Origin: Gordonibacter sp034932485
GTDB lineage: Bacteria; Actinomycetota; Coriobacteriia; Coriobacteriales; Eggerthellaceae
Direction: 5' to 3'
DNA: 64,000 bases
Assembly: GCA_034932485.1 (NCBI GenBank)
Contig: JAYFOQ010000009.1
Span: 1-64,000, forward strand
Shown one piece after another: positions 7,784 through 16,449 of this stretch. Made by a program: the position numbers and the translations under genes. Numbering within the stretch: position 1 is the stretch's first letter; every line of letters starts with the position of its first letter. Under the pieces are notes generated by a model. The model made no database searches. It saw only the letters and a list, made by a program, of their open reading frames with translations, and was not told the origin of the DNA.

Positions 7784-9019
7784 ATGCGAAAAACGTACGC
7801 GCGTCCAGCATACGACCTCAAAGAAAGGGCGGTCTTCGCACCCATGAAAGGCTCGCAAAACCAGCAGAGCGGTCATCCGGGTATCAGGCGTATCGCTGTC
7901 GTAGGATTAGGCCTGGTAGGTGCCTCGTTTGCTGCCGCAGTGCATGCCGCACAACCTGGTATTGAGATTCTTGGTATTGATGTTGATGCACGTACGCGCG
8001 CTACCGCGCAAGAGCGCGGCTGGGTAAGCCATACTGCGACACCTGATGCTCCGATGTTCGAACAATTCGTGAGGAAAGATTGCGATTTAGTGGTATTGGC
8101 TGTGCCGGTGGGTGTCGTTGAGGGGTATTTCGATTGCTTAGCTGCATGGGATTTCCGTGGCATTATTACAGACACCGCCTCAACAAAAGCTGGTATTGCC
8201 CGTAGTGCGGCACTCTTGCTGCCGTATCCAGAAAACTACGTGCCAGGGCATCCTATGGCTGGTTCCGAGGTGAATGGCATCGAAGGCGCTCGCGCCGATT
8301 TGTTCCAAGGTGCGCACTGGATACTCTGTCCCGATGCAACTACGCCAGCTGAACATTTCCCGCGCCTGCATGAGTTGGTTACCTCGGTGGGTGCACGCGT
8401 TATTGCTCTACCACGTGAAGATCATGATCGAGCGGTTGCCGTGGTGAGTCACGTGCCTCACATTATGGCATCGTCGTTAGTGCAGCTTGCTTGCCGTCAT
8501 GCCGATGATCAGCAGGCTCTTATGCGCTTGGCTGCTGGTGGATTCAAAGATTCTACCCGCATTGCTGCTGGCTCTCCAGAGCTTTGGTGCGGTATTGCTT
8601 TCGATAACGCCGAGGCGCTTTCCGCTGGTTTGGTTGAAATTCAGGGTATTATTGCTTCGTTTGAAGAAGCACTGGCTGCTGGTGACCGTGTTCGTTTGAC
8701 GGAGTTGCTCGCTCAAGCGGCTGAGGCTCGTCGTGCGCTGCCTGTCACTTGGGTACCCTCTACTGAAAAGTTGCTAGAGGTTCGTATTCCCATGGAGGAC
8801 CGCACCGGCGTTGTGGCAGAGGTTACCACTATTGCAAGTTCGGTTGGCTGCAATATCCAGTCTATCGAGATCGACCACCTAACCGCCGATAGTGCGGTAC
8901 TGAGCCTTGTCCTCACCGACGAAGGCGATATCGGTCAGCTTTCGTCCCAACTTATTGGTGCCGGTTTTTCGGTATCGTTCAGCCCTCTTTCCGCAAAGGA
9001 GCACACTCATGTCACTTGA
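7784..9019 (+). CDS. tyrA: Prephenate dehydrogenase with C-terminal ACT domain
   Basis: A 411-residue NAD(P)-dependent dehydrogenase that oxidatively decarboxylates prephenate to 4-hydroxyphenylpyruvate in tyrosine synthesis. After a ~35-residue basic lead, the Rossmann motif GLGLVGASF starts at residue 41. GHPMAGSEVNGIEGA and a conserved SHVPHIMASSL follow in the catalytic helical domain. From about residue 330 there is an ACT domain (VRIPMEDRTGVVAEVTTIASSVGCNIQSI), a likely site for tyrosine feedback control. AGGGAGG 7 nt upstream supports the start. The stop lies inside aroA (11-nt overlap). Confidence 0.95.
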   Translation: MRKTYARPAYDLKERAVFAPMKGSQNQQSGHPGIRRIAVVGLGLVGASFAAAVHAAQPGIEILGIDVDARTRATAQERGWVSHTATPDAPMFEQFVRKDCDLVVLAVPVGVVEGYFDCLAAWDFRGIITDTASTKAGIARSAALLLPYPENYVPGHPMAGSEVNGIEGARADLFQGAHWILCPDATTPAEHFPRLHELVTSVGARVIALPREDHDRAVAVVSHVPHIMASSLVQLACRHADDQQALMRLAAGGFKDSTRIAAGSPELWCGIAFDNAEALSAGLVEIQGIIASFEEALAAGDRVRLTELLAQAAEARRALPVTWVPSTEKLLEVRIPMEDRTGVVAEVTTIASSVGCNIQSIEIDHLTADSAVLSLVLTDEGDIGQLSSQLIGAGFSVSFSPLSAKEHTHVT

Positions 9020-10346
9020 TACCGCCTGTTCTGCTATGTCGGTTATATCTCCTCTGTCGGGGCCGCTTGAAGGTGCCGCTGTTGTGCCGGGCGATAAATC
9101 TATTTCCCACAGAGCTGTACTGTTCGCGGCTATGGCTGAAGGTACGTCGCATCTTACGGGCGTACTCGATTCAGACGATGTTCGTTCATCGGTGGCGGCG
9201 GTGCAGCAGTTAGGTGCACAGGTATTACTGGAGAAGCAAGCTGACGGCAGCTTGGCTGGTGGGGTGACCGGATGGGGTGCGTCGGGTCCTCGCAAGCCTG
9301 AAGGTGCTGTCGATTGCGGCAACTCGGGTACTACTGCCCGTCTTCTCATGGGTGTGCTGGCACCGTGGGAGATACCGGTTGAGATTACGGGTGATCAGTC
9401 GCTTAGTCGTCGTCCTATGCGGCGTATCGCTGCTCCCCTCATGAAGATGGGGGTACGTTTTTTGCCCGATGGGCGCGAAACGCTGCCGCTTACCGTCGTG
9501 GGTACACGCGACTTGCGCGCCATTACCTATGATGCTCCGATGGCATCTGCCCAGTTGAAAACTGCAGTGTTGCTGGCCGGAGTGTATGCGAAGGGTACGA
9601 CTACCCTGAATGAGCCAGCACCTTCGCGAAATCACACTGAGCTTATGTTGCCGGAGTTCGGCGTGTCTACGACGGCTGCCAACTGCACGGCGAGTGTTAC
9701 GGGTCCGCAGACTCTTGAAGCCTGTGAGGTGCAGGTGCCTGGTGATCCGTCCTCTGCGGCTTTCTTGGTATGTGCTGCAGTGCTTAAGCGTGGTAGTGCC
9801 ATTCAGGTGGAGAATGTTAGCTTAAATACTGCCCGTATCGGTTTTACGCGCACGTTGGAGCGTATGGGTGCCGATGTGTCTGTGCAGCGAAAAGGAGCGG
9901 CGGGTAAGGAGCCCTTCGGTACCATTTCGGTGCGTTACACGGCGGACCTACATGGCTGCGAAGTACCAGCTGAAAAAATTGCCTCCATAGTTGATGAGGT
10001 TCCGGTGCTGGCACTGGTGGCTGCTAGCGCACGCGGGGTGACCGTCTTTCGCGAGGTGGGCGAGTTGCGTGTGAAGGAAACCGACCGTTTGGCTGCGGTG
10101 GTTGAAGGGCTTGAGCGCTTAGGGGTGGAAGCTTATATCGATGGCAATGATCTCTACATTGAAGGGCAACCTGGTCTGGTGGTGCCTGAAGGGATGGTGC
10201 TTGATTCCCGGGGTGATCATCGCTTAGCAATGACCTGGGCACTTGTGGGGCTTACCGGTAAGGTGCCCGTGACAGTGGAGAACTTCGATGCAGTAAAAAT
10301 AAGTTATCCCCAGTTTTTGGGAGACATTGAAAGGTTGGTGCGATGA
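9009..10346 (+). CDS. aroA: 3-phosphoshikimate 1-carboxyvinyltransferase (EPSP synthase)
   Basis: A 445-residue EPSP synthase, which transfers the enolpyruvyl group of PEP to shikimate-3-phosphate in the shikimate pathway. Lys30 lies in GDKSISHRAV, and DCGNSGTTARLLMG (from Asp103) and the C-terminal DSRGDHRLAMTWAL are diagnostic active-site segments. The ATG at 9009 has AAAGGAG 7 nt upstream and overlaps the tyrA end; the frame is open further upstream only within tyrA. The stop overlaps the cmk start (ATGA), so tyrA, aroA, cmk and plsC are translationally coupled. Confidence 0.96.
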   Translation: MSLDTACSAMSVISPLSGPLEGAAVVPGDKSISHRAVLFAAMAEGTSHLTGVLDSDDVRSSVAAVQQLGAQVLLEKQADGSLAGGVTGWGASGPRKPEGAVDCGNSGTTARLLMGVLAPWEIPVEITGDQSLSRRPMRRIAAPLMKMGVRFLPDGRETLPLTVVGTRDLRAITYDAPMASAQLKTAVLLAGVYAKGTTTLNEPAPSRNHTELMLPEFGVSTTAANCTASVTGPQTLEACEVQVPGDPSSAAFLVCAAVLKRGSAIQVENVSLNTARIGFTRTLERMGADVSVQRKGAAGKEPFGTISVRYTADLHGCEVPAEKIASIVDEVPVLALVAASARGVTVFREVGELRVKETDRLAAVVEGLERLGVEAYIDGNDLYIEGQPGLVVPEGMVLDSRGDHRLAMTWALVGLTGKVPVTVENFDAVKISYPQFLGDIERLVR

Positions 10347-11044
10347 TTATCGCTATTGACGGCCCGAGCGGGGCCGGGAAATCCACGGTTGCTAAGGCAG
10401 TGGCAAAGAAGCTCGGTTTTTCTTGTTTGGATACCGGTGCTATGTATCGCGCTATTGCGTGGCGTGCCCTCGCTGACGGGGTGGCGCTTGATGACGATGT
10501 GGCGCTTGGTCAGGTTGCTCGCTCTTATGATATTGCATTTGGACACGAAGACGGCGATCCCGTGCCAAAGCGAGTAACTATTGGTGGTGTTGATGTAACC
10601 GATGCTATTCGTACGGCCGAAATTGATCGTGCCGTTAGCCCCGTATCTTCCGCACCTTCTGTGCGCACGGCTTTGGTAGAACAGCAGCGCAGGATTGGCC
10701 GTATGGGCAACTACGTGGTAGAGGGCCGCGACATTGGTACGGTTGTGTTTCCCGAGGCAGAAGTGAAGGTGTTTCTTACTGCTTCAGATGAGGAACGAGC
10801 TCATCGTCGTGTTCGTCAGAACGTCGATCGTGGCATAGGGTCCATTGATTTTGCAGAAGTATTGCTCGACCTGCGTCGCCGTGACGATCACGACTCGTCT
10901 CGTGCCACGTCGCCTTTAAGACCTGCCGAAGACGCCGTACATCTCGACTCAACGGGTAGCTATATTGAAGAGGTTATCGGGCAGATTTGTGAGATGGTAT
11001 ACGCGAAGGGGGCTGTAATGGGTGCGGCCGAGGGCGTGCAATGA
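10343..11044 (+). CDS. cmk: Cytidylate kinase
   Basis: A 233-residue cytosolic (d)CMP kinase that makes CDP/dCDP. The P-loop GPSGAGKST is at residues 7-15 and is followed by the CMP-binding DTGAMYRA segment. VEGRDIGTVVFPEA and the lid region RRRDDHDSSRATSPL are family hallmarks. It overlaps aroA by 4 nt upstream and plsC by 4 nt downstream. The aroA-cmk-acyltransferase order is common in Gram-positive bacteria. Length is normal. Confidence 0.96.
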   Translation: MIIAIDGPSGAGKSTVAKAVAKKLGFSCLDTGAMYRAIAWRALADGVALDDDVALGQVARSYDIAFGHEDGDPVPKRVTIGGVDVTDAIRTAEIDRAVSPVSSAPSVRTALVEQQRRIGRMGNYVVEGRDIGTVVFPEAEVKVFLTASDEERAHRRVRQNVDRGIGSIDFAEVLLDLRRRDDHDSSRATSPLRPAEDAVHLDSTGSYIEEVIGQICEMVYAKGAVMGAAEGVQ

Positions 11045-11901
11045 GTCTGATTACTCCCTATGAAAAAATTTGGGATATGCCCTTTGGCGGCACATCTAAC
11101 GACAAACAGGCTCCCCGTTGGACGGGTAATCTTATCTGGGGATTCTTGGTGTTTGTATTCAAAATATGCTTCCGTTACCGTGTTGATGGCCGTGACAATA
11201 TACGTGGATTCGAAGGTGAAAGTGGCTTGGTTGTAGTTGGTAACCATACGTCTTTTTTAGACGTGGCCTTCATGTACCTTACAACACGTCCAAAGCAGTG
11301 GATACGCTTTATGGGCCGCGAAGATTTGTATCCTAAGGCGGGTGGTTTAGTAGGACAGGTACTTTCACGTGTGGGATCGTTCCCTATTAAGCGAGACGCT
11401 GCCGACCGTACTGCCATCAAGCGTGCTACGCATATGTTAAAAACCGGCCAGATTGTGGGCATTATGCCCGAGGGTACACGTCGTGGCAAAGGTTCAAAAG
11501 ATCCTCAGCTACATTCGGGAGCTGCCTTTATTGCTAAGATGGGAAAGGCTCCTATTCTACCCATGACCGTACGCAATGCCGAGAATGTGAAACGCAAGGG
11601 TGAATGTATTCGTTTTCCAAAAATAACCATTGAATACGGCCACCCCCTACTTGTAGGCGATTTTGACTTTCTACCAAAAGAAGACCGCCTAGATGGTTGC
11701 ACCTGGTATGCCATGCGTGAGTGTTTCGCTCTTTCGCAGCGTATTCCTCGTGAGCAGGTTGACATGCTTTCTCTGTTTCCCGGCGGTCGTGACTTTACCG
11801 CAGTGTTCGCCGCTCACTCGATTCCCGAACACACCACCGAAGAGGTGGTCGCGGACATCCGGGCAAAGCGTGAGGCCAAGCAGCCCAAGGCGGGGCAGTA
11901 G
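11041..11901 (+). CDS. plsC: 1-acyl-sn-glycerol-3-phosphate acyltransferase family protein (PlsC-like)
   Basis: A 286-residue membrane-associated acyltransferase that probably adds the second acyl chain to lysophosphatidate. The catalytic HX4D motif is NHTSFLD (His69, Asp74), and the substrate-binding EGTR begins at residue 144. One hydrophobic segment near residues 30-45 could anchor it. The ATGA overlap with cmk fixes the start. Base composition changes inside the gene: 11581-11640 has 23 G/C of 60, while the last ~130 nt become GC-rich like ispH downstream. Together with plsX and plsY in this window it would complete phosphatidate synthesis. Confidence 0.9.
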   Translation: MSLITPYEKIWDMPFGGTSNDKQAPRWTGNLIWGFLVFVFKICFRYRVDGRDNIRGFEGESGLVVVGNHTSFLDVAFMYLTTRPKQWIRFMGREDLYPKAGGLVGQVLSRVGSFPIKRDAADRTAIKRATHMLKTGQIVGIMPEGTRRGKGSKDPQLHSGAAFIAKMGKAPILPMTVRNAENVKRKGECIRFPKITIEYGHPLLVGDFDFLPKEDRLDGCTWYAMRECFALSQRIPREQVDMLSLFPGGRDFTAVFAAHSIPEHTTEEVVADIRAKREAKQPKAGQ

Positions 11902-11938
11902 CCGCCCGCCCGTGCCGCCTCAAGGAAAGGATGTGCCC

Positions 11939-12778
11939 ATGAACGTGATTCGAGCTGAGTTCGCCGGTGCCTGCTACGGCGTCCAGCGTGCTTTGGATCT
12001 GGCGCTTGCCAGTGTCGAGGGCGGCGGTCGTGCGTATACACTAGGCCCGCTTATCCATAATCCGCAGGTGGTGAGCGAACTTGCCGAGCGCGGGGTTAGC
12101 GCCGTGGGCGATACGTCCGAAGTGCAGGGCGAGGGCACGGTTATCATCCGCAGCCATGGCGTGACCCCAGCGGTGAAGCGCTCGGTGGCCGAGACTGGGT
12201 TGCCCTTGGTGGATGCCACCTGTCCACATGTCATGCGCGCACAGAAGGCGGCGGCTGCACTTGCCTCCCAGGGCCGTCATGTCGTGGTGGTAGGGGAGGC
12301 GGGGCACCCCGAGGTGGAAGGTTTGGTTGCCTACGCACGTGAGGCGGGGGGTACGGTGTCGGTCGTTGCCAAGCCGGATGACCTGCCTGCTTGCATTGCC
12401 GATCAGGTGGGTATCGTGGTGCAGACCACCCAGACCCGCGGGGCTTTGGATGCCATTGTGACGGCGCTCGAGGCGCGCGGTATTGAGCCCGTGGTGAAGA
12501 ACACCATCTGCTTCGCTACCAGCCAGCGCCAAGAGGCCGCCGCGGATCTGGCTGACAGCGTGGATGCTATCGTGGTTATCGGCGGGCGCAACTCGTCGAA
12601 CACCACGCGGCTGGCCGATATCTGCGCCGCTGCCTGCCCGCGCGCCTTCCATGTGGAAACCCCGGGCGAGCTCGACCCTGCTTGGTTCGAAGGCTGCGCG
12701 ACCGTCGGCGTGACGGCGGGGGCCTCGACGCCCGAAGATCAGATCGAAGCCGTGGTCGCTCGTTTGGAAGCGCTCTAG
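11939..12778 (+). CDS. ispH: 4-hydroxy-3-methylbut-2-enyl diphosphate reductase
   Basis: A 279-residue iron-sulfur enzyme for the last step of the MEP isoprenoid pathway (HMBPP to IPP and DMAPP). The three cluster cysteines are visible: Cys12 (GACYGV), Cys95 (DATCPHV) and Cys191 (NTICFATSQRQ); NSSNTTRL is the substrate-binding loop. AAGGAAAGG 8 nt upstream selects ATG 11939. It follows plsC by 37 nt. The gene is distinctly GC-rich (37 of 60 in 12541-12600) next to AT-richer plsC, one of the sharp composition steps in the window. Confidence 0.96.
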   Translation: MNVIRAEFAGACYGVQRALDLALASVEGGGRAYTLGPLIHNPQVVSELAERGVSAVGDTSEVQGEGTVIIRSHGVTPAVKRSVAETGLPLVDATCPHVMRAQKAAAALASQGRHVVVVGEAGHPEVEGLVAYAREAGGTVSVVAKPDDLPACIADQVGIVVQTTQTRGALDAIVTALEARGIEPVVKNTICFATSQRQEAAADLADSVDAIVVIGGRNSSNTTRLADICAAACPRAFHVETPGELDPAWFEGCATVGVTAGASTPEDQIEAVVARLEAL

Positions 12779-12873
12779 TTCCTGGGGTTCCGTGCGCCCG
12801 CCTTGCCGCTTGCGCTTTGCGGATTGCAGCCGCCTGTCGTTGCGGGGCCTGAGATTTCATGCGAGTTTCAAAT

Positions 12874-12902
12874 TTGCAGTACGGTAATGCATATGCTAGA
12901 AT
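12874..12902 (+). promoter_or_regulatory. Candidate promoter of the DinJ/PIN pair
   Basis: TTGCAG (12874-12879), a 17-nt spacer and TAGAAT (12897-12902), the latter preceded by TGC to give an extended -10 element. The antitoxin start follows 26 nt later, with AAAGGAAAGGAAG between. Type II antitoxins commonly repress their own promoter; no clear palindromic operator was picked out. Confidence 0.55.
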
Positions 12903-12928
12903 GCCCCCTGTAAAAGGAAAGGAAGCGT

Positions 12929-13213
12929 ATGCAGGCTACCCTGAACATCCGAATCGAGCAAACACTGAAGGAGCGCGGCGATAAAGTGCTTCGCGACCAT
13001 GGTGTCAGCACGTCGGCGGCGGTGCGCGCCCTTTGGGAGCAGCTGGCTGCGTCGCGTGAATTGCCGGTTTTTCTTCAGGAGTCGCTGCGTGAACAGGATG
13101 GCAGGGCGAAGAAGAAGGTGGCCTTGCGGGCCCTTGCTGGTATCGGTGAGGGTTCCTGCTCCAACCTGTCAGACGGGGAAATGCATGCGCTGTACGGGAG
13201 CCGCTATGAATAG
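12929..13213 (+). CDS. Type II antitoxin, RelB/DinJ family
   Basis: A 94-residue protein with a ribbon-helix-helix N-terminus (TLNIRIEQTLKERGDKVLRDHGVSTSAAVRALWEQLA) typical of RelB/DinJ antitoxins, and a hydrophilic C-terminal tail suited to wrapping a toxin. AAGGAAAGGAAG precedes the ATG. The last 8 nt overlap the PIN-domain gene, the standard arrangement of a toxin-antitoxin operon. DinJ proteins usually pair with RelE/YafQ toxins, so the PIN partner is a less canonical combination. Confidence 0.85.
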   Translation: MQATLNIRIEQTLKERGDKVLRDHGVSTSAAVRALWEQLAASRELPVFLQESLREQDGRAKKKVALRALAGIGEGSCSNLSDGEMHALYGSRYE

Positions 13214-13637
13214 TGTGCTCGTCGATACTAGCGTATGGGTTGACATTGTGCTGAAGCGCCCCGATTTCTTCGAGGACTCGCTGGGATCTGTCATGGCTTG
13301 CATCGAAGAAGACTTGCGCATCTTTGCTGTGGCAACATCGGTCAAAGACGTTTTTTACTGGGCGGAGAAATCGGCGGGAGCCGATGCGGGCTATCGGGCC
13401 CTCGACCTGCTGTTTTCCATTGCGGATATCGCTTCGGTAGATGGTCCGGTGTGCAAGCAGGCTTTGTTGCTTGAGCGGCCCGACTACGAGGACGGTATTG
13501 TGGCTGCTTGTGCGCAGGTCGAGCGGGTTGATGCCATCGTTACGCGCAATACCGCCGCGTTCAACGAATCCTCCGTGCCCAAATATGCGCCTCGCGAACT
13601 GCTTGAGTATATAGGGTATGAGTCGATTGAACTTTGA
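13206..13637 (+). CDS. PIN-domain ribonuclease toxin (VapC-like)
   Basis: A 143-residue PIN-domain protein. VDTSVWVD at residues 5-12 gives the first metal-binding acidic residue, and a C-terminal DYEDGIVAACAQ...DAIVTRN segment supplies the others. PIN toxins are Mg-dependent RNases that cut tRNA or rRNA. The ATG at 13206 overlaps the antitoxin by 8 nt, implying coupled translation. The pair sits between ispH and the DUF512 gene in a GC-rich patch, so recent insertion is plausible. The RNA target is unknown. Confidence 0.85.
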   Translation: MNSVLVDTSVWVDIVLKRPDFFEDSLGSVMACIEEDLRIFAVATSVKDVFYWAEKSAGADAGYRALDLLFSIADIASVDGPVCKQALLLERPDYEDGIVAACAQVERVDAIVTRNTAAFNESSVPKYAPRELLEYIGYESIEL

Positions 13638-13646
13638 TTGGCAAAG

Positions 13647-15086
13647 ATGAGTACTTATCCTTCTAAGGACATAGAACGCGAGATATCACGTAGGCACGTC
13701 GGAGGCACACCCGACGTGAAAACTGCGCAGCCTCCGCGTGCGCTCGTGTCGTCGGTCGCGCCCGAAAGCCCGGCCGACGATGCGGGATTCGAGCCGGGGT
13801 GCTTCATTACTTCCGTTGATGGACAGCCCTTGCGTGACATAATAGATTGGCGCTGGCTTACTGCCGATGATGAGGTTGTGCTGGACTACATTGATCTCGA
13901 GGGCGATGCGGGTGAGGTGGAGTTGATGCGCGAGCCGGGCGAGGACTGGGGGTTTGAGTTCGAGGGTGTCGTGTTTGACGGGGTCAAGCAATGCCGCAAT
14001 GCCTGCACGTTCTGCTTCATGCGTCAGCTACCCGACGATATGCGTCCGTCCCTCACTCTGCGTGATGACGATTTCCGCCTGAGCTTCCTTGCAGGTACCT
14101 TCGTTACCTTCACGAACCTGAGCGCTAAGGATGAGGCGCGCATTGTGGAGCAGCAGATATCGCCGCTGCGCTTATCTTTGCATGCCGCCGATCCCGATGT
14201 GCGTCGCCGTATGATTGGCAAGCACGCTGGACATGGTATCGAGGTGCTTGAGCGGCTGCTGGAGCAGGGTATTCGATTTCATGCGCAAATTGTGCTCGTA
14301 CCCGATCAAAACGACGGCGCGGTGCTTGAACATACGCTCGCCTGGGCGTATGAGCGCCCCGGTATCGTTGACGTGTGTATTGTGCCTTTAGGATTCACCA
14401 AGCACCAGACTTGCTTTGATCGCAGCTTTAACGACCCCGTGTCATCGCGGGCTGTTATGGACTTAGTTGTTCCCTTCCAGCAGCGCGCGCTGACTGAGCG
14501 TGGAGCGCTTTGGGCGTATCCTGCCGATGAGTTTTACCATAATGCGTATGGAGGCACGCTTTTAGACAACCTTCCTCCTGCTGCGCATTATGGTGATTTT
14601 GGAATGTTTGAGGATGGCGTAGGTATTATCCGGTCGTTTGTCGACGATTGGGAAGAGGCGGAGCGTCTCGGTCTTCCCGAGCAAGCTGCTGCGGCGCTCA
14701 AGAGTGCGGGACTACAGATTTACTATGCTGCGGGGTGCGCTACGCGAGAGTTCTTGGGTCCTTTGGCTGCGCGTAGTGCTGTGGCGTCGTGTTTCAAACC
14801 CCTGTTCATAAAGAACGATTTCTTTGGTGGTAACGTTGATGTTACCGGTCTCCTTTGCGGCTGCGATATTGTGGCCGCAGTGAAAAATATTTGCGCTTCT
14901 GCCCAAGCTGAGGAAAATCCCCGTTCTCTCTTTGTTATTCCGCGTGTTGTATTCAACGACAATGCGGTAACGCTTGATGACATGAGTTTGGAGGATATGG
15001 AGAAGGCCGCAGGTGTGCCGCTTGCCGTGGTATCCTGTAATGCGTCAGATTTCCTGAGGGAAATCGTCGACCTGGCTGGGCGCTAG
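13647..15086 (+). CDS. DUF512 family radical-SAM-like iron-sulfur protein with PDZ-like N-terminus
   Basis: A 479-residue protein. Residues 30-90 form a PDZ-like domain (VSSVAPESPADDAGFEPGCFITSVDGQPLRDI), then Cys116-x3-Cys120-x2-Cys123 forms a radical-SAM-type [4Fe-4S] motif. The C-terminal half has the GCATREFLGPL region seen in DUF512 proteins. It starts just after the PIN gene; TTG 13638 is an in-frame alternative, and neither start has a strong ribosome site. The family is found next to der, as here (36 nt), in many Gram-positive anaerobes. Its reaction is not established to my knowledge. Confidence 0.85.
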   Translation: MSTYPSKDIEREISRRHVGGTPDVKTAQPPRALVSSVAPESPADDAGFEPGCFITSVDGQPLRDIIDWRWLTADDEVVLDYIDLEGDAGEVELMREPGEDWGFEFEGVVFDGVKQCRNACTFCFMRQLPDDMRPSLTLRDDDFRLSFLAGTFVTFTNLSAKDEARIVEQQISPLRLSLHAADPDVRRRMIGKHAGHGIEVLERLLEQGIRFHAQIVLVPDQNDGAVLEHTLAWAYERPGIVDVCIVPLGFTKHQTCFDRSFNDPVSSRAVMDLVVPFQQRALTERGALWAYPADEFYHNAYGGTLLDNLPPAAHYGDFGMFEDGVGIIRSFVDDWEEAERLGLPEQAAAALKSAGLQIYYAAGCATREFLGPLAARSAVASCFKPLFIKNDFFGGNVDVTGLLCGCDIVAAVKNICASAQAEENPRSLFVIPRVVFNDNAVTLDDMSLEDMEKAAGVPLAVVSCNASDFLREIVDLAGR

Positions 15087-15122
15087 CCCGGCTTTGACCG
15101 AACCAATTTGTGAGGTGTCACC

Positions 15123-16442
15123 ATGCCCCTACCACTCGTTGCGGTGGTTGGACGGCCGAATGTCGGCAAGTCCACCTTTGTGAACCGTATAGCCCAGGCC
15201 GATGAGGCCATTGTACATGAGATGCGTGGCGTTACGCGTGACCGCTCGTATCATGAAGCCGATTGGAACGGCGTGCCGTTCAAGCTTGTTGATACCGGTG
15301 GTATCGAAATGGGCGACGACGATGCCTTTCAGGGTTTCATCCGTAATCAGGCGATTGCTGGCGCAAATGAAGCCGATGCCATCGTGTTTCTGGTGGACGG
15401 TAAGACGGGTATTAACGCTGACGACGAGGAAGTTGCGCGCATCTTGCGCAGGACAAAGAAGCCGGTATTTTTGGCCGTTAATAAGATGGATACCCCAAAT
15501 CGGGAAGATGAGTTGTGGGAGTTTTATCAGCTGGGTCTGGGTGACCCCTGGGCAGTATCGGCCACGCATGGCCATGGTACGGGAGACTTACTGGATGCCA
15601 TCGTGGAGGCGCTGCTTCAGATAGAGTTGCCCGAAGACGACAATGAGAGCGATGAATCCATCAACGTCGCTATTATCGGTCGCCCGAACGCAGGTAAGTC
15701 TTCATTAACAAACAGGCTTACGCAAAACGATCGATCCATTGTGTCGGATGTTGCTGGCACAACGCGTGACGCTATTGATACCCACATTGTGCACGAAGGC
15801 ACACGTTATACCATTGTGGATACGGCAGGCTTGCGACGTAAAAGCCAGATTGATGAAGATGTTGAGTATTATGGTTACGTGCGTGCTATGCGTGCCATCG
15901 ACCGTGCCAACGTGGTGTTGTTGGTTATCGACTCGACTCTTGGTCTGACTGATCAAGACCAGCGCGTTGCCGGATATGCGCTTGAGCGCGGTTGTGCCAT
16001 GGTTATTGTGCTGAACAAATGGGATCTTGTGGAAGGTCCTGAAGCTAAAGCCGAGATTCGCGAGCGTATTGCCGATCGTATGATGTTTGTGGGCTACGCA
16101 CCCGTCATTGCCATATCGGCGCTTACGGGTAAAAAGGTTGATCGTATCTGGGATGCACTTGATACCGCCTACAAAAACTTCAGCCAGACTATTCCTACCA
16201 ACAAGCTCAATACTTGGCTTGCTGGTATCCGCGAATCGGGTCATACCGTTACCAAGGGTAAGGTTATTTTGCGTATGAAGTATGTCACGCAGACAGGAAC
16301 CTGCCCGCCATTTTTCACGTTCTTTGCGAACCGCCCCGATGTTGTTACCGATAACTTTGAGCGTTTCCTCGAAAACCGCATGCGTGAGGCATTCGATCTT
16401 GAGGGCACTCCTATCAAGATGAAGTTCAAGAAGAAGGACTAG
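15123..16442 (+). CDS. der: Ribosome-assembly GTPase Der (EngA)
   Basis: A 439-residue tandem GTPase needed for 50S subunit assembly. Two complete G domains are visible: G1 GRPNVGKST (residues 10-18) with NKMD, and G1 GRPNAGKSS (from residue 186) with NKWD. A C-terminal KH-like domain ends in the basic tail KMKFKKKD. GAGGTG before the ATG supports the start. It leads the der-plsY-gpsA run (7-nt gaps), a conserved arrangement linking ribosome assembly with phospholipid synthesis genes. Confidence 0.97.
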   Translation: MPLPLVAVVGRPNVGKSTFVNRIAQADEAIVHEMRGVTRDRSYHEADWNGVPFKLVDTGGIEMGDDDAFQGFIRNQAIAGANEADAIVFLVDGKTGINADDEEVARILRRTKKPVFLAVNKMDTPNREDELWEFYQLGLGDPWAVSATHGHGTGDLLDAIVEALLQIELPEDDNESDESINVAIIGRPNAGKSSLTNRLTQNDRSIVSDVAGTTRDAIDTHIVHEGTRYTIVDTAGLRRKSQIDEDVEYYGYVRAMRAIDRANVVLLVIDSTLGLTDQDQRVAGYALERGCAMVIVLNKWDLVEGPEAKAEIRERIADRMMFVGYAPVIAISALTGKKVDRIWDALDTAYKNFSQTIPTNKLNTWLAGIRESGHTVTKGKVILRMKYVTQTGTCPPFFTFFANRPDVVTDNFERFLENRMREAFDLEGTPIKMKFKKKD

Positions 16443-16449
16443 GGGAATT

